This document shows, one piece after another, positions 1 to 6,716 of a stretch of 8,962 bases of DNA; position 1 is the first letter of the stretch, and every line of letters begins with the position of its first letter. This DNA is from Geodermatophilaceae bacterium (GTDB lineage Bacteria; Actinomycetota; Actinomycetes; Mycobacteriales; Geodermatophilaceae): contig JACCQS010000332.1 of assembly GCA_013814015.1 (NCBI GenBank), forward strand, positions 1 to 8,962. The letters run 5' to 3'. The position numbers were made by a program, and so were the translations under genes. Below the pieces are notes generated by a model. The model did no database searches. It was not told the origin of the DNA and saw only the letters and a program-made list of their open reading frames with translations.

Positions 1-414
1 CTGTTCGAATCGCGGGCCATCGTGGCCGCCGAGGTGGCCGGGCTGCTCGCCGAACAGCGCGCTGACGAAGTGGCTCCGCTGATCTCCGCGCTGCGCGGCC
101 GGGCTCAGGACGTCGTCGACAGTGAGCTGCGCCGGGTCGCCGGGCGGCTGCCGACGCTGGATCCCACCCAGCTCGACGCCGTGGACAACGCACTGCGCCG
201 GGTCGCCGACAAACTGCTGCACCAACCGACCGTCCGGATCAAGGAACTGGTCGCCGGACCGGCCGGAGCGTCCTACACCCCGGTACTACGGGCGCTGCTC
301 GGCCTGGACGCCGAGGCGATCGACCTCGCCCAGGCGCTGTCGGTGGATGCATCCTTGCCCGACACCGATCGGCCGGAATCACTGTCGGCGATCCTGCAGG
401 AGTACCGGTCATGA
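1..414 (+). CDS. hemA: Glutamyl-tRNA reductase, C-terminal part (5' truncated by window edge)
   Basis: Frame 1 is open from the first base to the TGA at 412-414 (137 residues visible). Glutamyl-tRNA reductase makes glutamate-1-semialdehyde from Glu-tRNA using NADPH, the first committed step of C5 haem synthesis in the cytoplasm. Only the C-terminal helical dimerisation domain is present. It shows the family pattern of an opening AIVAAEV helix, PLISALRGRAQDVVDSELRR, and the diagnostic KLLHQPTVRIKEL segment, followed by a roughly 40-residue variable tail ending in LQEYRS. The catalytic Cys and the NADPH domain lie upstream of the window. Its stop overlaps the hemC start (ATGA at 411-414), and the hemA-hemC order supports the call. 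A GTG at 22 is internal, not a start. Confidence 0.93.
   Translation: MFESRAIVAAEVAGLLAEQRADEVAPLISALRGRAQDVVDSELRRVAGRLPTLDPTQLDAVDNALRRVADKLLHQPTVRIKELVAGPAGASYTPVLRALLGLDAEAIDLAQALSVDASLPDTDRPESLSAILQEYRS
398..402 (+). promoter_or_regulatory. Ribosome binding site of hemC
   Basis: AGGAG lies 8 nt upstream of the ATG at 411, inside the last codons of hemA. It is one of the two clear Shine-Dalgarno matches in the window and supports the hemC start at the ATGA overlap. Confidence 0.7.
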
Positions 415-1400
415 CTTCTTCCCGTCAGGCCGTGATCCGGCTCGGTACCCGGCCCAGCCGGCTGGCAAAGATCCAGGCCAACCTGGTCGCCGATGCGGTC
501 CGCAGCGCCGGCGACCACGATGTCGTCCTGGTGGAGATCAGCACGCCGGGCGATGCCAGTACGGCACCGATCTCCGAGTTCTCGACGGTGGGAGTGTTCG
601 TCTCCAGCCTGCGGGCGGCGCTGCTGCGGGGCGAGATCGACGTGGCCGTGCACTCGTACAAGGACCTGCCGACGGCCCCGCATCCCGGCCTGACCATCGC
701 CGCCGTGCCCCTTCGCGAAGATCCTCGAGATGTGCTGGTGGCCAGAGATGGCAAGAACCTGCTCGAGCTGCCTCCCGGGTCGCGGGTCGGCACCGGGTCA
801 CCGCGGCGTACGGCCCAACTGAACGCACTGCAACTGGGATTGGACGTGGTCGGGATCCGCGGCAACGTCGACACCCGCCTGGCCGCTGTCGCATCGGGTG
901 CGGTGGACGCGGTCGTCGTGGCCCGGGCGGGTCTGGCCCGGCTCGGCCGTCTCGACGAGGTGACCGAAACCCTCGATCCGATCCAGATCCTGCCCGCACC
1001 GGCCCAAGGCGCGCTAGCCGTGGAATGCCGGGCCGAGGACGCCGACCTGCTCGGCGTGCTCGGCGAACTCGATGACTACGGCTCCCGCGCAACGGTCGAG
1101 GCCGAGCGCAGTCTGCTTGCCACCCTGGAAGCAGGCTGCACGGCACCGGTGGGCGCAATGTGCGAGCTTGCCGAAGGCGAAGAGGGACCGGAGTTGTTCC
1201 TTCGCGCGAACGTCACCGCGGTCGACGGCAGTGCCGCCGTTCGATCTTCCGCTGTCAGATCCCAGGATCAGGCAGCCGAACTCGGTCGCCTACTGGCAGC
1301 CGAACTGCTCGACCTCGGTGCCGAGGAACTCCTCGGTCCCTCCCAAGCGACTGGCAACAGTGCAGCTGACATCAACGCAGTAGGAATGAGGAACAGGTAA
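411..1400 (+). CDS. hemC: Porphobilinogen deaminase (hydroxymethylbilane synthase)
   Basis: This 329-residue protein, close to the usual 310 or so, joins four porphobilinogen units into hydroxymethylbilane in the cytoplasm. Visible family motifs in order are LGTRPSRLAKIQAN near the N-terminus, VHSYKDLP with the catalytic Asp at residue 85, RVGTGSPRR, GIRGNVDTRL, LPAPAQGALAVE, and LEAGCTAPVGA, where Cys243 is the expected attachment site of the dipyrromethane cofactor. All expected active-site segments are intact. The ATG at 411 overlaps the hemA stop and has an AGGAG 8 nt upstream. The TAA at 1398-1400 shares one base with the next ATG (TAATG), implying coupled translation with the hemD fusion. 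Confidence 0.97.
   Translation: MTSSRQAVIRLGTRPSRLAKIQANLVADAVRSAGDHDVVLVEISTPGDASTAPISEFSTVGVFVSSLRAALLRGEIDVAVHSYKDLPTAPHPGLTIAAVPLREDPRDVLVARDGKNLLELPPGSRVGTGSPRRTAQLNALQLGLDVVGIRGNVDTRLAAVASGAVDAVVVARAGLARLGRLDEVTETLDPIQILPAPAQGALAVECRAEDADLLGVLGELDDYGSRATVEAERSLLATLEAGCTAPVGAMCELAEGEEGPELFLRANVTAVDGSAAVRSSAVRSQDQAAELGRLLAAELLDLGAEELLGPSQATGNSAADINAVGMRNR
1388..1393 (+). promoter_or_regulatory. Ribosome binding site of hemD fusion
   Basis: GAGGAA ends 6 nt before the ATG at 1400 and lies within the last hemC codons. It supports the ATG in the TAATG overlap as the start of the SUMT-HemD fusion. Confidence 0.65.
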
Positions 1401-2974
1401 TGACTCGCGGGCGAAAGAACAACGGCCGCATCGTGATCGTCGGGGCCGGCCCCGGTGATGCCGATCTACTCACCGCTCGGGCAACCGCTGCGCTCAGTTC
1501 GGCAGACACCGTGCTGCACGACGCGGACGTCAGCACGGCAGTGGTCCAGCGGCTTGTGGAGGTTCGACCGGACCTCGAGCTGCATCCGGCGGTGGGCGAC
1601 CCCGCAGAGGTTGCGAAGACGGCCGTCACCGCAGCCAAGGCCGGTCAGACCGTTGCCAGGCTGGTGGCTGGTGACCCGTTCACCAACGACGCGGTGGTCA
1701 AGGAGATCCTTGCCATCGCCCGTACCGTCGTGCCCTACGACGTGATCCCCGGGGTCGCGATCTGCACATCCGTACCCGCTTATGCCGGTGTCCCGCTTGG
1801 CTCCACGCATACCGCGGCTGACATGCGCTCCGGTGTCTCGGCGACCTCGCTGGCAACCAGCCCGATGCCGTTGGTGCTGCAGGCGACCGGCGAGATCGTC
1901 GCCGACACCGCCCGCGACCTGGTCGAGGCAGGCATGTCCGGGTCCACCCCGGCATGTGTCACGGTCGACGGCTCGTTGTCCAGTCAGTTCAGTCTCGTCG
2001 GCTCGCTCGACGAGCTTGCCGCCGGAGCCTGGCCCAGTACCCGTACCGGCCCGTTGGTCGTGACCGTCGGGTCCGAGGTCGACAAGCGTTCGCGGCTGTC
2101 CTGGTGGGAGAGCCGGCCGCTGTTCGGCTGGCGGGTGCTCGTCCCGCGGACCCGTGAGCAGGCCGGCGACATGAGCGAACGCCTGCGCTCCTACGGAGCG
2201 GTGCCGGTGGAGGTTCCGACGATCGCCGTCGAGCCGCCACGCACTCCGGCCCAGATGGATCGCGCGATCCGCGGTCTTGTCACCGGACGGTACGGCTGGA
2301 TCGTGTTCACCTCGGTCAACGCCGTGCGTGCCGTACGCGAGAAGTTCGCCGAACTGGGTCTGGATGCGCGGGCTTTCGCCGGCGTCAAGGTTGCCTGTGT
2401 GGGCGAGATGACCGCCGAGGCGGTACGGGACTTCGGGATCACTCCGGAGTTGGTGCCCTCCGGTGACCAGTCCAGTCTTGGTCTGCTCGAGGACTTCCCG
2501 CCCTATGACGACGTTCTCGATCCGATCGACCGGGTGCTGTTGCCGCGAGCCGACATTGCCACCGAGACGCTGACCGCCGGCCTGCAGGAACGCGGCTGGG
2601 AGGTCGACGACGTGACGGCCTACCGGACGGTGCGAGCGGCCCCGCCACCGGCGTCCATCCGCGAGGCGATCAAGGGCGGCGGCTTCGACGCGGTGTGCTT
2701 CACCTCGTCTTCGACGGTTCGCAACCTGGTCGGGATCGCCGGTAAGCCCAACGGCCGCACGGTCGTGGCCTGCATCGGTCCGCAGACCGCAGCGACCGCA
2801 ACCGAATTCGGCCTGCGCGTTGACGTCCGGCCAGACGTGGCGGGTGTGCTTCAGCTCGTCGACGCGCTGGCCGAGCATGCGTTGGCCGAGCGGGAGAACG
2901 GCGGCAGCGGCGACGGCGGCAGGGACAACGCCCCACCGCCGCGCAGCCGGGGCCGCTCAGCTTCGCGAGGTTGA
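1400..2974 (+). CDS. hemD: SUMT-like / uroporphyrinogen-III synthase fusion protein
   Basis: The product is 524 residues and has two domains. Residues about 10-230 resemble a tetrapyrrole (SUMT/CobA-type) methyltransferase, with the glycine-rich GAGPGD at 15-20 and AGDPF around 90-94. Residues about 240-500 form the HemD domain (RVLVPRTREQAGDMSERL, VFTSVNAVRAV, LLPRADIATETL, CFTSSSTVRNLVG), which closes and isomerises hydroxymethylbilane to uroporphyrinogen III. The tail is polar and Gly/Arg-rich. The fusion and the MTRGRK start are typical of actinobacterial HemD, such as the mycobacterial protein. The methyltransferase half looks degenerate: after GDPF it reads TNDAVVKE rather than the common VFGRGGEE. 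Synthase activity is well supported; methylation of uroporphyrinogen III is uncertain. The gene lies in TAATG overlap with hemC and 19 nt before hemB. Confidence 0.94.
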   Translation: MTRGRKNNGRIVIVGAGPGDADLLTARATAALSSADTVLHDADVSTAVVQRLVEVRPDLELHPAVGDPAEVAKTAVTAAKAGQTVARLVAGDPFTNDAVVKEILAIARTVVPYDVIPGVAICTSVPAYAGVPLGSTHTAADMRSGVSATSLATSPMPLVLQATGEIVADTARDLVEAGMSGSTPACVTVDGSLSSQFSLVGSLDELAAGAWPSTRTGPLVVTVGSEVDKRSRLSWWESRPLFGWRVLVPRTREQAGDMSERLRSYGAVPVEVPTIAVEPPRTPAQMDRAIRGLVTGRYGWIVFTSVNAVRAVREKFAELGLDARAFAGVKVACVGEMTAEAVRDFGITPELVPSGDQSSLGLLEDFPPYDDVLDPIDRVLLPRADIATETLTAGLQERGWEVDDVTAYRTVRAAPPPASIREAIKGGGFDAVCFTSSSTVRNLVGIAGKPNGRTVVACIGPQTAATATEFGLRVDVRPDVAGVLQLVDALAEHALAERENGGSGDGGRDNAPPPRSRGRSASRG

Positions 2975-2993
2975 GCCAGGGCGAGAAGAACCA

Positions 2994-4013
2994 GTGACTC
3001 CGAGACGAGCGGCCCCGCCAGCGCCTGGCTTCCCGGCTTGGCGCGGGCGCCGGCTGCGGGGTACGGCGGCGCTGCGCCGGTTGGTGGCTCAGACCAGCCT
3101 TGCGCCGTCGGACCTGGTCCTGCCGTTGTTCGTCAAGGAGGGGATCGATGAGGTCTGCGCGGTCACTTCCATGCCGGGGATCTACCAGCACACAGTGGAT
3201 TCGTTGCGCAAAGCGGCGAACGAGGCGGTCGAATCCGGCGTAGGCGGCCTGTTGCTGTTCGGCATACCGTCGGTCAAGGACGGTTCGGGGTCGCAGGCTG
3301 ACGCGGACGAGGGCATCGTCAACCGTGCCCTGCGCGCTCTGCGCTCGGACTTGGGCGACTCGACGGTCCTGATCGCTGACCTGTGCCTGTGCGAATACAC
3401 CGACCACGGACACTGCGGTCTGCTCGGTTCGGACGAAGTGGTCGACAATGACGCCACCCTGGTCCGGTACGCGTCGGTCGCCGCCGCGCAGTCCGAGGCC
3501 GGGGCTCACATGATCGCGCCGAGCGGGATGATGGACGGCCAGGTCTCGGCGATCAGAGCCGCGCTCGACTCCGCCGATCGAGTGGACGTCGCGGTGCTCG
3601 CCTACGCAGTCAAGTACGCGTCGGCATTCTACGGTCCGTTCCGCGACGCAGCCGAGGGCGCACCACAATTCGGCGATCGGGCCGGCTACCAGATGGATCC
3701 GGCCAACAGCGACGAAGCTTTGCGAGAGGTCGCCCAAGATCTCGCCGAAGGGGCGGACGCGATCATCGTCAAGCCGGCCCTGCCCTACCTGGACATCGTC
3801 AGTCGGGTCGCCGACGCGGTGCACGTACCCGTTGCCGGGTACCAGGTCTCCGGGGAGTACGCGATGATCGAGGCGGCCGCCGAGCGGGGCTGGGTCGACC
3901 GGGATCGGGCGATTCTGGAGACTGTGACCGGGATTCGCCGGGCAGGTGCTGACATCGTGATCACCTACTGGGCCGCCGAACTGGCGCGTCGGCTTGCGAG
4001 ACTGAGTCCGTGA
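2994..4013 (+). CDS. hemB: Delta-aminolevulinic acid dehydratase (porphobilinogen synthase)
   Basis: HemB condenses two 5-aminolevulinate molecules to porphobilinogen in the cytoplasm. With the GTG at 2994 as start the protein is 339 residues, near the usual 320-340. Family motifs are LVLPLFVKEG, GIPSVKDGSGSQA, DLCLCEYTDHGHCG, KYASAFYGPFRDA with Lys207, VKPALPYLDIV with Lys260 (expected Schiff-base lysine), and AGYQVSGEYAMI. Cys131, Cys133 and Cys141 are all present, as in zinc-type enzymes. The reading frame extends upstream to 2820, but that part overlaps hemD and has no family similarity. The GTG at 2994 follows the hemD stop by 19 nt, has a weak GAGAAG 5 nt upstream, and precedes the usual arginine-rich start. 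The TGA stop at 4011-4013 overlaps a GTG at 4010 that opens the first repeat unit. Confidence 0.96.
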   Translation: MTPRRAAPPAPGFPAWRGRRLRGTAALRRLVAQTSLAPSDLVLPLFVKEGIDEVCAVTSMPGIYQHTVDSLRKAANEAVESGVGGLLLFGIPSVKDGSGSQADADEGIVNRALRALRSDLGDSTVLIADLCLCEYTDHGHCGLLGSDEVVDNDATLVRYASVAAAQSEAGAHMIAPSGMMDGQVSAIRAALDSADRVDVAVLAYAVKYASAFYGPFRDAAEGAPQFGDRAGYQMDPANSDEALREVAQDLAEGADAIIVKPALPYLDIVSRVADAVHVPVAGYQVSGEYAMIEAAAERGWVDRDRAILETVTGIRRAGADIVITYWAAELARRLARLSP

Positions 4014-4095
4014 GACGAGAGCGAGTGAGCATCGCGGCGAGGAACGAGCGAGGAGCGGAGCGAGCGGTGCGCGGAGCGCACGAGGCGGGGTGGCC
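4010..4095 (+). repeat. 86-bp MIRU-like tandem repeat, unit 1
   Basis: This unit starts at the GTGAG that contains the hemB stop and ends just before the next GTGAG at 4096. It matches unit 2 at 82 of 86 positions. The + strand is purine-rich and almost T-free (repeated GAGC/GAGG words). A perfect 6-bp inverted repeat, GTGCGC-gga-GCGCAC, lies at 4067-4081 and is absent from unit 2. The placement at a stop/start overlap and the small open frame inside resemble MIRUs in mycobacteria; homology to MIRU sequences is not shown. Confidence 0.85.
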
Positions 4096-4099
4096 GTGA
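4010..4099 (+). CDS. Possible 29-residue Arg-rich peptide encoded by repeat unit 1
   Basis: GTG at 4010 overlaps the hemB TGA as GTGA. The frame runs 29 codons to a TGA at 4097-4099 that overlaps the next GTG in the same way. The peptide begins MRRERVSIAARNERGAER and ends GAHEAGWP, with seven arginines. It has no recognisable domain. It may be translated only because ribosomes re-initiate at the overlaps, keeping hemL coupled to hemB. I infer the frame's role from the overlaps and its retention in unit 2; there is no direct evidence of a stable product. Confidence 0.35.
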   Translation: MRRERVSIAARNERGAERAVRGAHEAGWP

Positions 4100-4181
4100 G
4101 ACGAGAGCGAGTGAGCATCGCAGCGAGGAACGAGCGAGGAGCGGAGCGAGCGAGGAGCGGAGCGCACGAGGCGGGGTGGCC
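4096..4181 (+). repeat. 86-bp MIRU-like tandem repeat, unit 2
   Basis: This is a direct copy of unit 1 with four substitutions: one near the middle (G to A at 4122) and three clustered within four bases at 4153-4156. Because of the cluster, unit 2 carries a perfect tandem duplication of the 16-mer CGAGCGAGGAGCGGAG at 4131-4146 and 4147-4162, while unit 1 has one perfect and one altered copy. The unit ends directly before the GTGAG at 4182 that starts hemL. Confidence 0.85.
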
Positions 4182-4185
4182 GTGA
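4096..4185 (+). CDS. Possible 29-residue Arg-rich peptide encoded by repeat unit 2
   Basis: GTG at 4096 overlaps the stop of the preceding small frame. This frame has the same length and ends in TGA at 4183-4185, which overlaps the GTG at 4182 of hemL. Compared with the unit 1 peptide, residues 20-21 change from Val-Arg to Arg-Ser, and codon 9 changes silently (GCG to GCA). It has no known domain. Its likely role, if any, is relaying ribosomes to hemL. Confidence 0.35.
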   Translation: MRRERVSIAARNERGAERARSGAHEAGWP

Positions 4186-5519
4186 GAAGTGAGCTGCGGA
4201 TGAGTTACCCGGCTGCGGCGCCGGCCTCCGAAGCGGCATTCGTTCGAGCCCAGCAGGTCATACCAGGTGGGGTCAACTCGCCGGTAAGAGCGTTCGGTTC
4301 GGTGGGTGGCACACCGCGATTCATGGCGCATGCCAATGGCTCCCGGCTCACCGACGTGGACGGGCGCAGCTATGTCGACCTGGTCTGCTCGTGGGGCCCA
4401 ATGATCCTCGGCCATGCCCATCCCGCGGTGGTCGACGCAGTGCGTACGGCGGCGGGTCGCGGATTGTCCTATGGCGCGCCGACCGAGGCCGAGGTCGAAC
4501 TCGCCGAGGAGATCATCGCCCGGGTCGAGCCGGTGGAACAGGTTCGCTTGGTCAGTTCTGGCACCGAGGCCACGATGAGCGCGATCCGGGTGGCCCGCGG
4601 GGTGACCAACCGGTCGCTGGTCGTGAAGTTCGCCGGCTGTTACCACGGCCACGTCGATGCACTGCTGGCCGAAGCCGGCTCCGGCGTCGCCACCTTCGCC
4701 CTGCCAGATTCCGCCGGCGTGACGCCGGCTCAGGCAGCGGACACGATCGTGTTGCCCTACAACGACCTGCCGGCGATCGAAGCTGTCTTCGCTGAGCGCG
4801 GACCGGACATCGCAGCGGTGATCACCGAGGCCGCCCCCGCCAACATGGGAGTTGTGCCGCCGGTACCCGGGTTCAATGCGGATCTGCGCCGGGTCTGCTC
4901 GGCGTACGGAGCGCTGCTGATCAGCGACGAGGTGCTGACCGGATTCCGGGTCTCGGCTTCGGGCTGGTTCGGCCTGGATCCGGTCCCGGCCGACCTGTAC
5001 ACGTTCGGAAAGGTCATGGGCGGGGGGATGCCGGCCGCTGCCTTCGGCGGTCGCCGCGACGTCATGGCCGCGCTTGCCCCCCTCGGTCCGGTCTACCAGG
5101 CCGGGACGCTGTCCGGGAATCCGGTCGCCGTGGCGGCGGGACTGAGCACCCTGCGGCTGTGCGACGACGCACTCTACCGGCGGCTGGACGAGGTGGCTGC
5201 CACGATCCGGGGCGCTGCGCAGGCCGCGCTGTTCCAGGCCGGCGTGCCACACCGGGTGAATGCCGCCGGAAGCCTGTTCTCGATCTTCTTCGCCGATCAC
5301 GGCCGGGCAGTGCGCAACTACGACGATGCCCGGGCGCAGGACACGTCCGCGTACGCCGCGTTCTTCCACGAGATGCTCGCGCACGGCGTTTACCTGCCAC
5401 CGTCGGCTTTCGAAGCGTGGTTCGTCTCCGGTGCCCTGGACGACGCCGCTGTAAATCAGATCCTGGATGCATTGCCTCGCGCGGCTGCCGCCGCCCGCTC
5501 TGCAGGTCTGCGCCCATGA
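4182..5519 (+). CDS. hemL: Glutamate-1-semialdehyde 2,1-aminomutase
   Basis: HemL is a PLP enzyme that converts glutamate-1-semialdehyde to 5-aminolevulinate in the cytoplasm. From the GTG at 4182 it has 445 residues, a normal length for the family. Motifs in order are VIPGGVNSPVRAF, SWGPMILGHAHP, SSGTEA at 125-130 (PLP phosphate region), CYHGHVDALL, LISDEVLTGFR with Asp249 expected to bind the pyridine nitrogen, and FGKVMGGGMPAAAFGG with Lys277 as the PLP Schiff-base lysine. GTG 4182 is chosen because it overlaps the stop of the small frame in repeat unit 2 and because removing both repeats would join it directly to the hemB stop. ATG 4200 is a fair alternative. GTG 4176 lies inside the repeat and is unlikely. 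The gene ends in ATGA overlap with the phosphatase. Confidence 0.96.
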   Translation: MRSELRMSYPAAAPASEAAFVRAQQVIPGGVNSPVRAFGSVGGTPRFMAHANGSRLTDVDGRSYVDLVCSWGPMILGHAHPAVVDAVRTAAGRGLSYGAPTEAEVELAEEIIARVEPVEQVRLVSSGTEATMSAIRVARGVTNRSLVVKFAGCYHGHVDALLAEAGSGVATFALPDSAGVTPAQAADTIVLPYNDLPAIEAVFAERGPDIAAVITEAAPANMGVVPPVPGFNADLRRVCSAYGALLISDEVLTGFRVSASGWFGLDPVPADLYTFGKVMGGGMPAAAFGGRRDVMAALAPLGPVYQAGTLSGNPVAVAAGLSTLRLCDDALYRRLDEVAATIRGAAQAALFQAGVPHRVNAAGSLFSIFFADHGRAVRNYDDARAQDTSAYAAFFHEMLAHGVYLPPSAFEAWFVSGALDDAAVNQILDALPRAAAAARSAGLRP

Positions 5520-6148
5520 GCCGCACCGTGGTTCACGTCCTGCGTCACGGTGAGGTGCACAATCCGGACGGCATCCTCTACGGTCGGATCGAGGGCTTCG
5601 GACTGTCCGGGAGCGGTAACTCGATGGCCGCCACGATCGCTGAGCACGTTGCCGACTTCGACATCACCCACCTGGTCTCCAGCCCGCTGCAGCGTGCACG
5701 GGAGACCGCTTCGCCGATCGCCGAGCGACTCGGCTTGGCTGTGCATATCGACGAGCGGCTCCTCGAACCGACCAATGTCTTCGAGGGCACCAGGTTCGGA
5801 GTCGGCGACGGCGCGCTGAAGCGACCGGCCAACTGGAAACATCTGCGCAACCCGTTCCGGCCGTCGTGGGGTGAGCCGTACGCCGAGATCGCCGCCCGGA
5901 TGCTGGCGGCGGTTCGAGATGCCCGTGCAGCGGCCGATGGCCATCAGGCGCTGTGTATCAGCCACCAGTTGGCGATCTGGACGCTGCGCCGGTTCTTGGA
6001 GGGCCGCCCGCTCTGGCACGATCCGCGCAAGCGCGAGTGTGGGCTGGCCAGTCTGACCTCGATCGCCTTCGAGGACGCCAGCTACGCCGGGCTGTCCTAC
6101 ACCGAGCCGGCCGGTGCCACCGATCCGCACGCGGTACCGGGGGCCTGA
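5516..6148 (+). CDS. Histidine phosphatase superfamily protein (phosphoglycerate mutase-like)
   Basis: This 210-residue protein has the histidine phosphatase core: LRHGE at 9-13 with nucleophile His11, SSPLQRARETA with a second phosphate-binding Arg, Glu84 in RLLEP as the likely acid, and ISHQ with His150. These residues fit an active phosphatase; true phosphoglycerate mutase activity is not indicated. The substrate is unknown. The same family sits at this place, between hemL and the thioredoxin gene, in mycobacteria (Rv0525), so a link to haem or cytochrome c supply is plausible but unproven. The ATG at 5516 overlaps the hemL stop (ATGA). There is no signal peptide, so it is predicted to be cytoplasmic. 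Its TGA is followed after one base by the GTG of the next gene. Confidence 0.88.
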   Translation: MSRTVVHVLRHGEVHNPDGILYGRIEGFGLSGSGNSMAATIAEHVADFDITHLVSSPLQRARETASPIAERLGLAVHIDERLLEPTNVFEGTRFGVGDGALKRPANWKHLRNPFRPSWGEPYAEIAARMLAAVRDARAAADGHQALCISHQLAIWTLRRFLEGRPLWHDPRKRECGLASLTSIAFEDASYAGLSYTEPAGATDPHAVPGA

Positions 6149-6149
6149 C

Positions 6150-6716
6150 GTGCGAAGAGTGCTGTTGACCCTCGTCGCGATGCTCCTCACCGGGTGCACG
6201 ACAGGGTCTGACGCCGTGGACGTGAGCAACGGTGGAGAGTTCCGCTTTGTCGCCGGTACTCCGGGCGGCGAGGTCATCGACGAGGGCGATCGGGCATCTG
6301 CGCCGCAATTCACTGGCGTCCTGCTCGACGGCTCGGACTTTGACTCATCCTCGCTGTCCGGCGACATCGTCGTGCTCAACTTCTGGGGTTCGTGGTGCGC
6401 GCCGTGCCGGCTGGAAACACCTGAGTTCCAAGAGGTCTACGACGAAGTCTCGGCCGACGGAGTCAGCTTCCTGGGGATCAATGTCAAGGACGATCGGCAA
6501 CTGGCCCGAGCCTTCCTCGATGACAAGGGAATCACCTACCAGTCCGTGTTCGACCCGCGCGGTGAGGTTGCGCTCGCCTTCAGCGATTACCCGGCCAACG
6601 CCATCCCGTCCACGATCGTCCTGGACCGGGACGGGCGAGTAGCGGCGGTCTACGTCGCCGCGGTCGCCGGCGAAGAGCTGCGGCAAGTCCTGGACACCCT
6701 GCTGGCGCAATCATGA
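6150..6716 (+). CDS. resA: TlpA/ResA-like thioredoxin-fold lipoprotein
   Basis: The 188-residue product starts with a short type II signal peptide (MRRVLLTLVAMLLTGC). Its lipobox LTGC makes Cys16 the likely lipidated residue, so it should sit on the outer face of the membrane. After a linker the AlkC/TSA-TlpA type thioredoxin fold follows, with FWGSWCAPC giving the redox pair Cys83/Cys86 and the expected cis-proline at Pro153 in AIPST. Such proteins reduce the disulfide of apocytochrome c haem-binding motifs, receiving electrons from CcdA, which is encoded next. GTG 6150 is chosen because it gives the complete signal peptide and follows the previous stop by one base; an in-frame start further upstream would spoil the signal. 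The gene ends in ATGA overlap with ccdA. The symbol reflects context; the specific partner is inferred. Confidence 0.9.
   Translation: MRRVLLTLVAMLLTGCTTGSDAVDVSNGGEFRFVAGTPGGEVIDEGDRASAPQFTGVLLDGSDFDSSSLSGDIVVLNFWGSWCAPCRLETPEFQEVYDEVSADGVSFLGINVKDDRQLARAFLDDKGITYQSVFDPRGEVALAFSDYPANAIPSTIVLDRDGRVAAVYVAAVAGEELRQVLDTLLAQS

Noticed and set aside
122..1075. 317-codon + strand frame across hemA and hemC
   Set aside because: It is out of frame with two genes that show strong motifs, and its product is Arg/Pro/Gly-rich with no domain.
1466..2878. 470-codon - strand open frame opposite the hemD fusion
   Set aside because: It is a shadow of hemD in the codon-mirrored frame, with no family motifs.
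2820..2993. Upstream extension of hemB
   Set aside because: The frame is open, but it overlaps the hemD 3' end and adds 58 residues with no similarity to HemB. GTG 2994 gives the normal length.
4067..4081. GTGCGC-gga-GCGCAC stem after hemB as a transcription terminator
   Set aside because: The stem is only 6 bp and has no following T-run. It lies within a repeat unit, and the downstream frames are coupled to hemB, which argues for read-through.
4010..4181. CRISPR array or variable-number promoter region between hemB and hemL
   Set aside because: The two units abut directly with no unique spacers, and no -35/-10 like elements are recognisable in this nearly T-free stretch.
4713..4729. Palindrome GCCGGCGT-g-ACGCCGGC inside hemL as a possible operator
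   Set aside because: It is made of common GC-rich codons in mid-gene with no promoter nearby. Palindromes of this size are expected occasionally at this base composition.
2700..5384. Long open frame of 894 codons on the - strand opposite hemD, hemB and hemL
   Set aside because: It lies antisense to three well-supported genes, its translation shows no recognisable domain and is rich in Arg, His, Gly and Pro, and long antisense frames are common in high-GC coding DNA.
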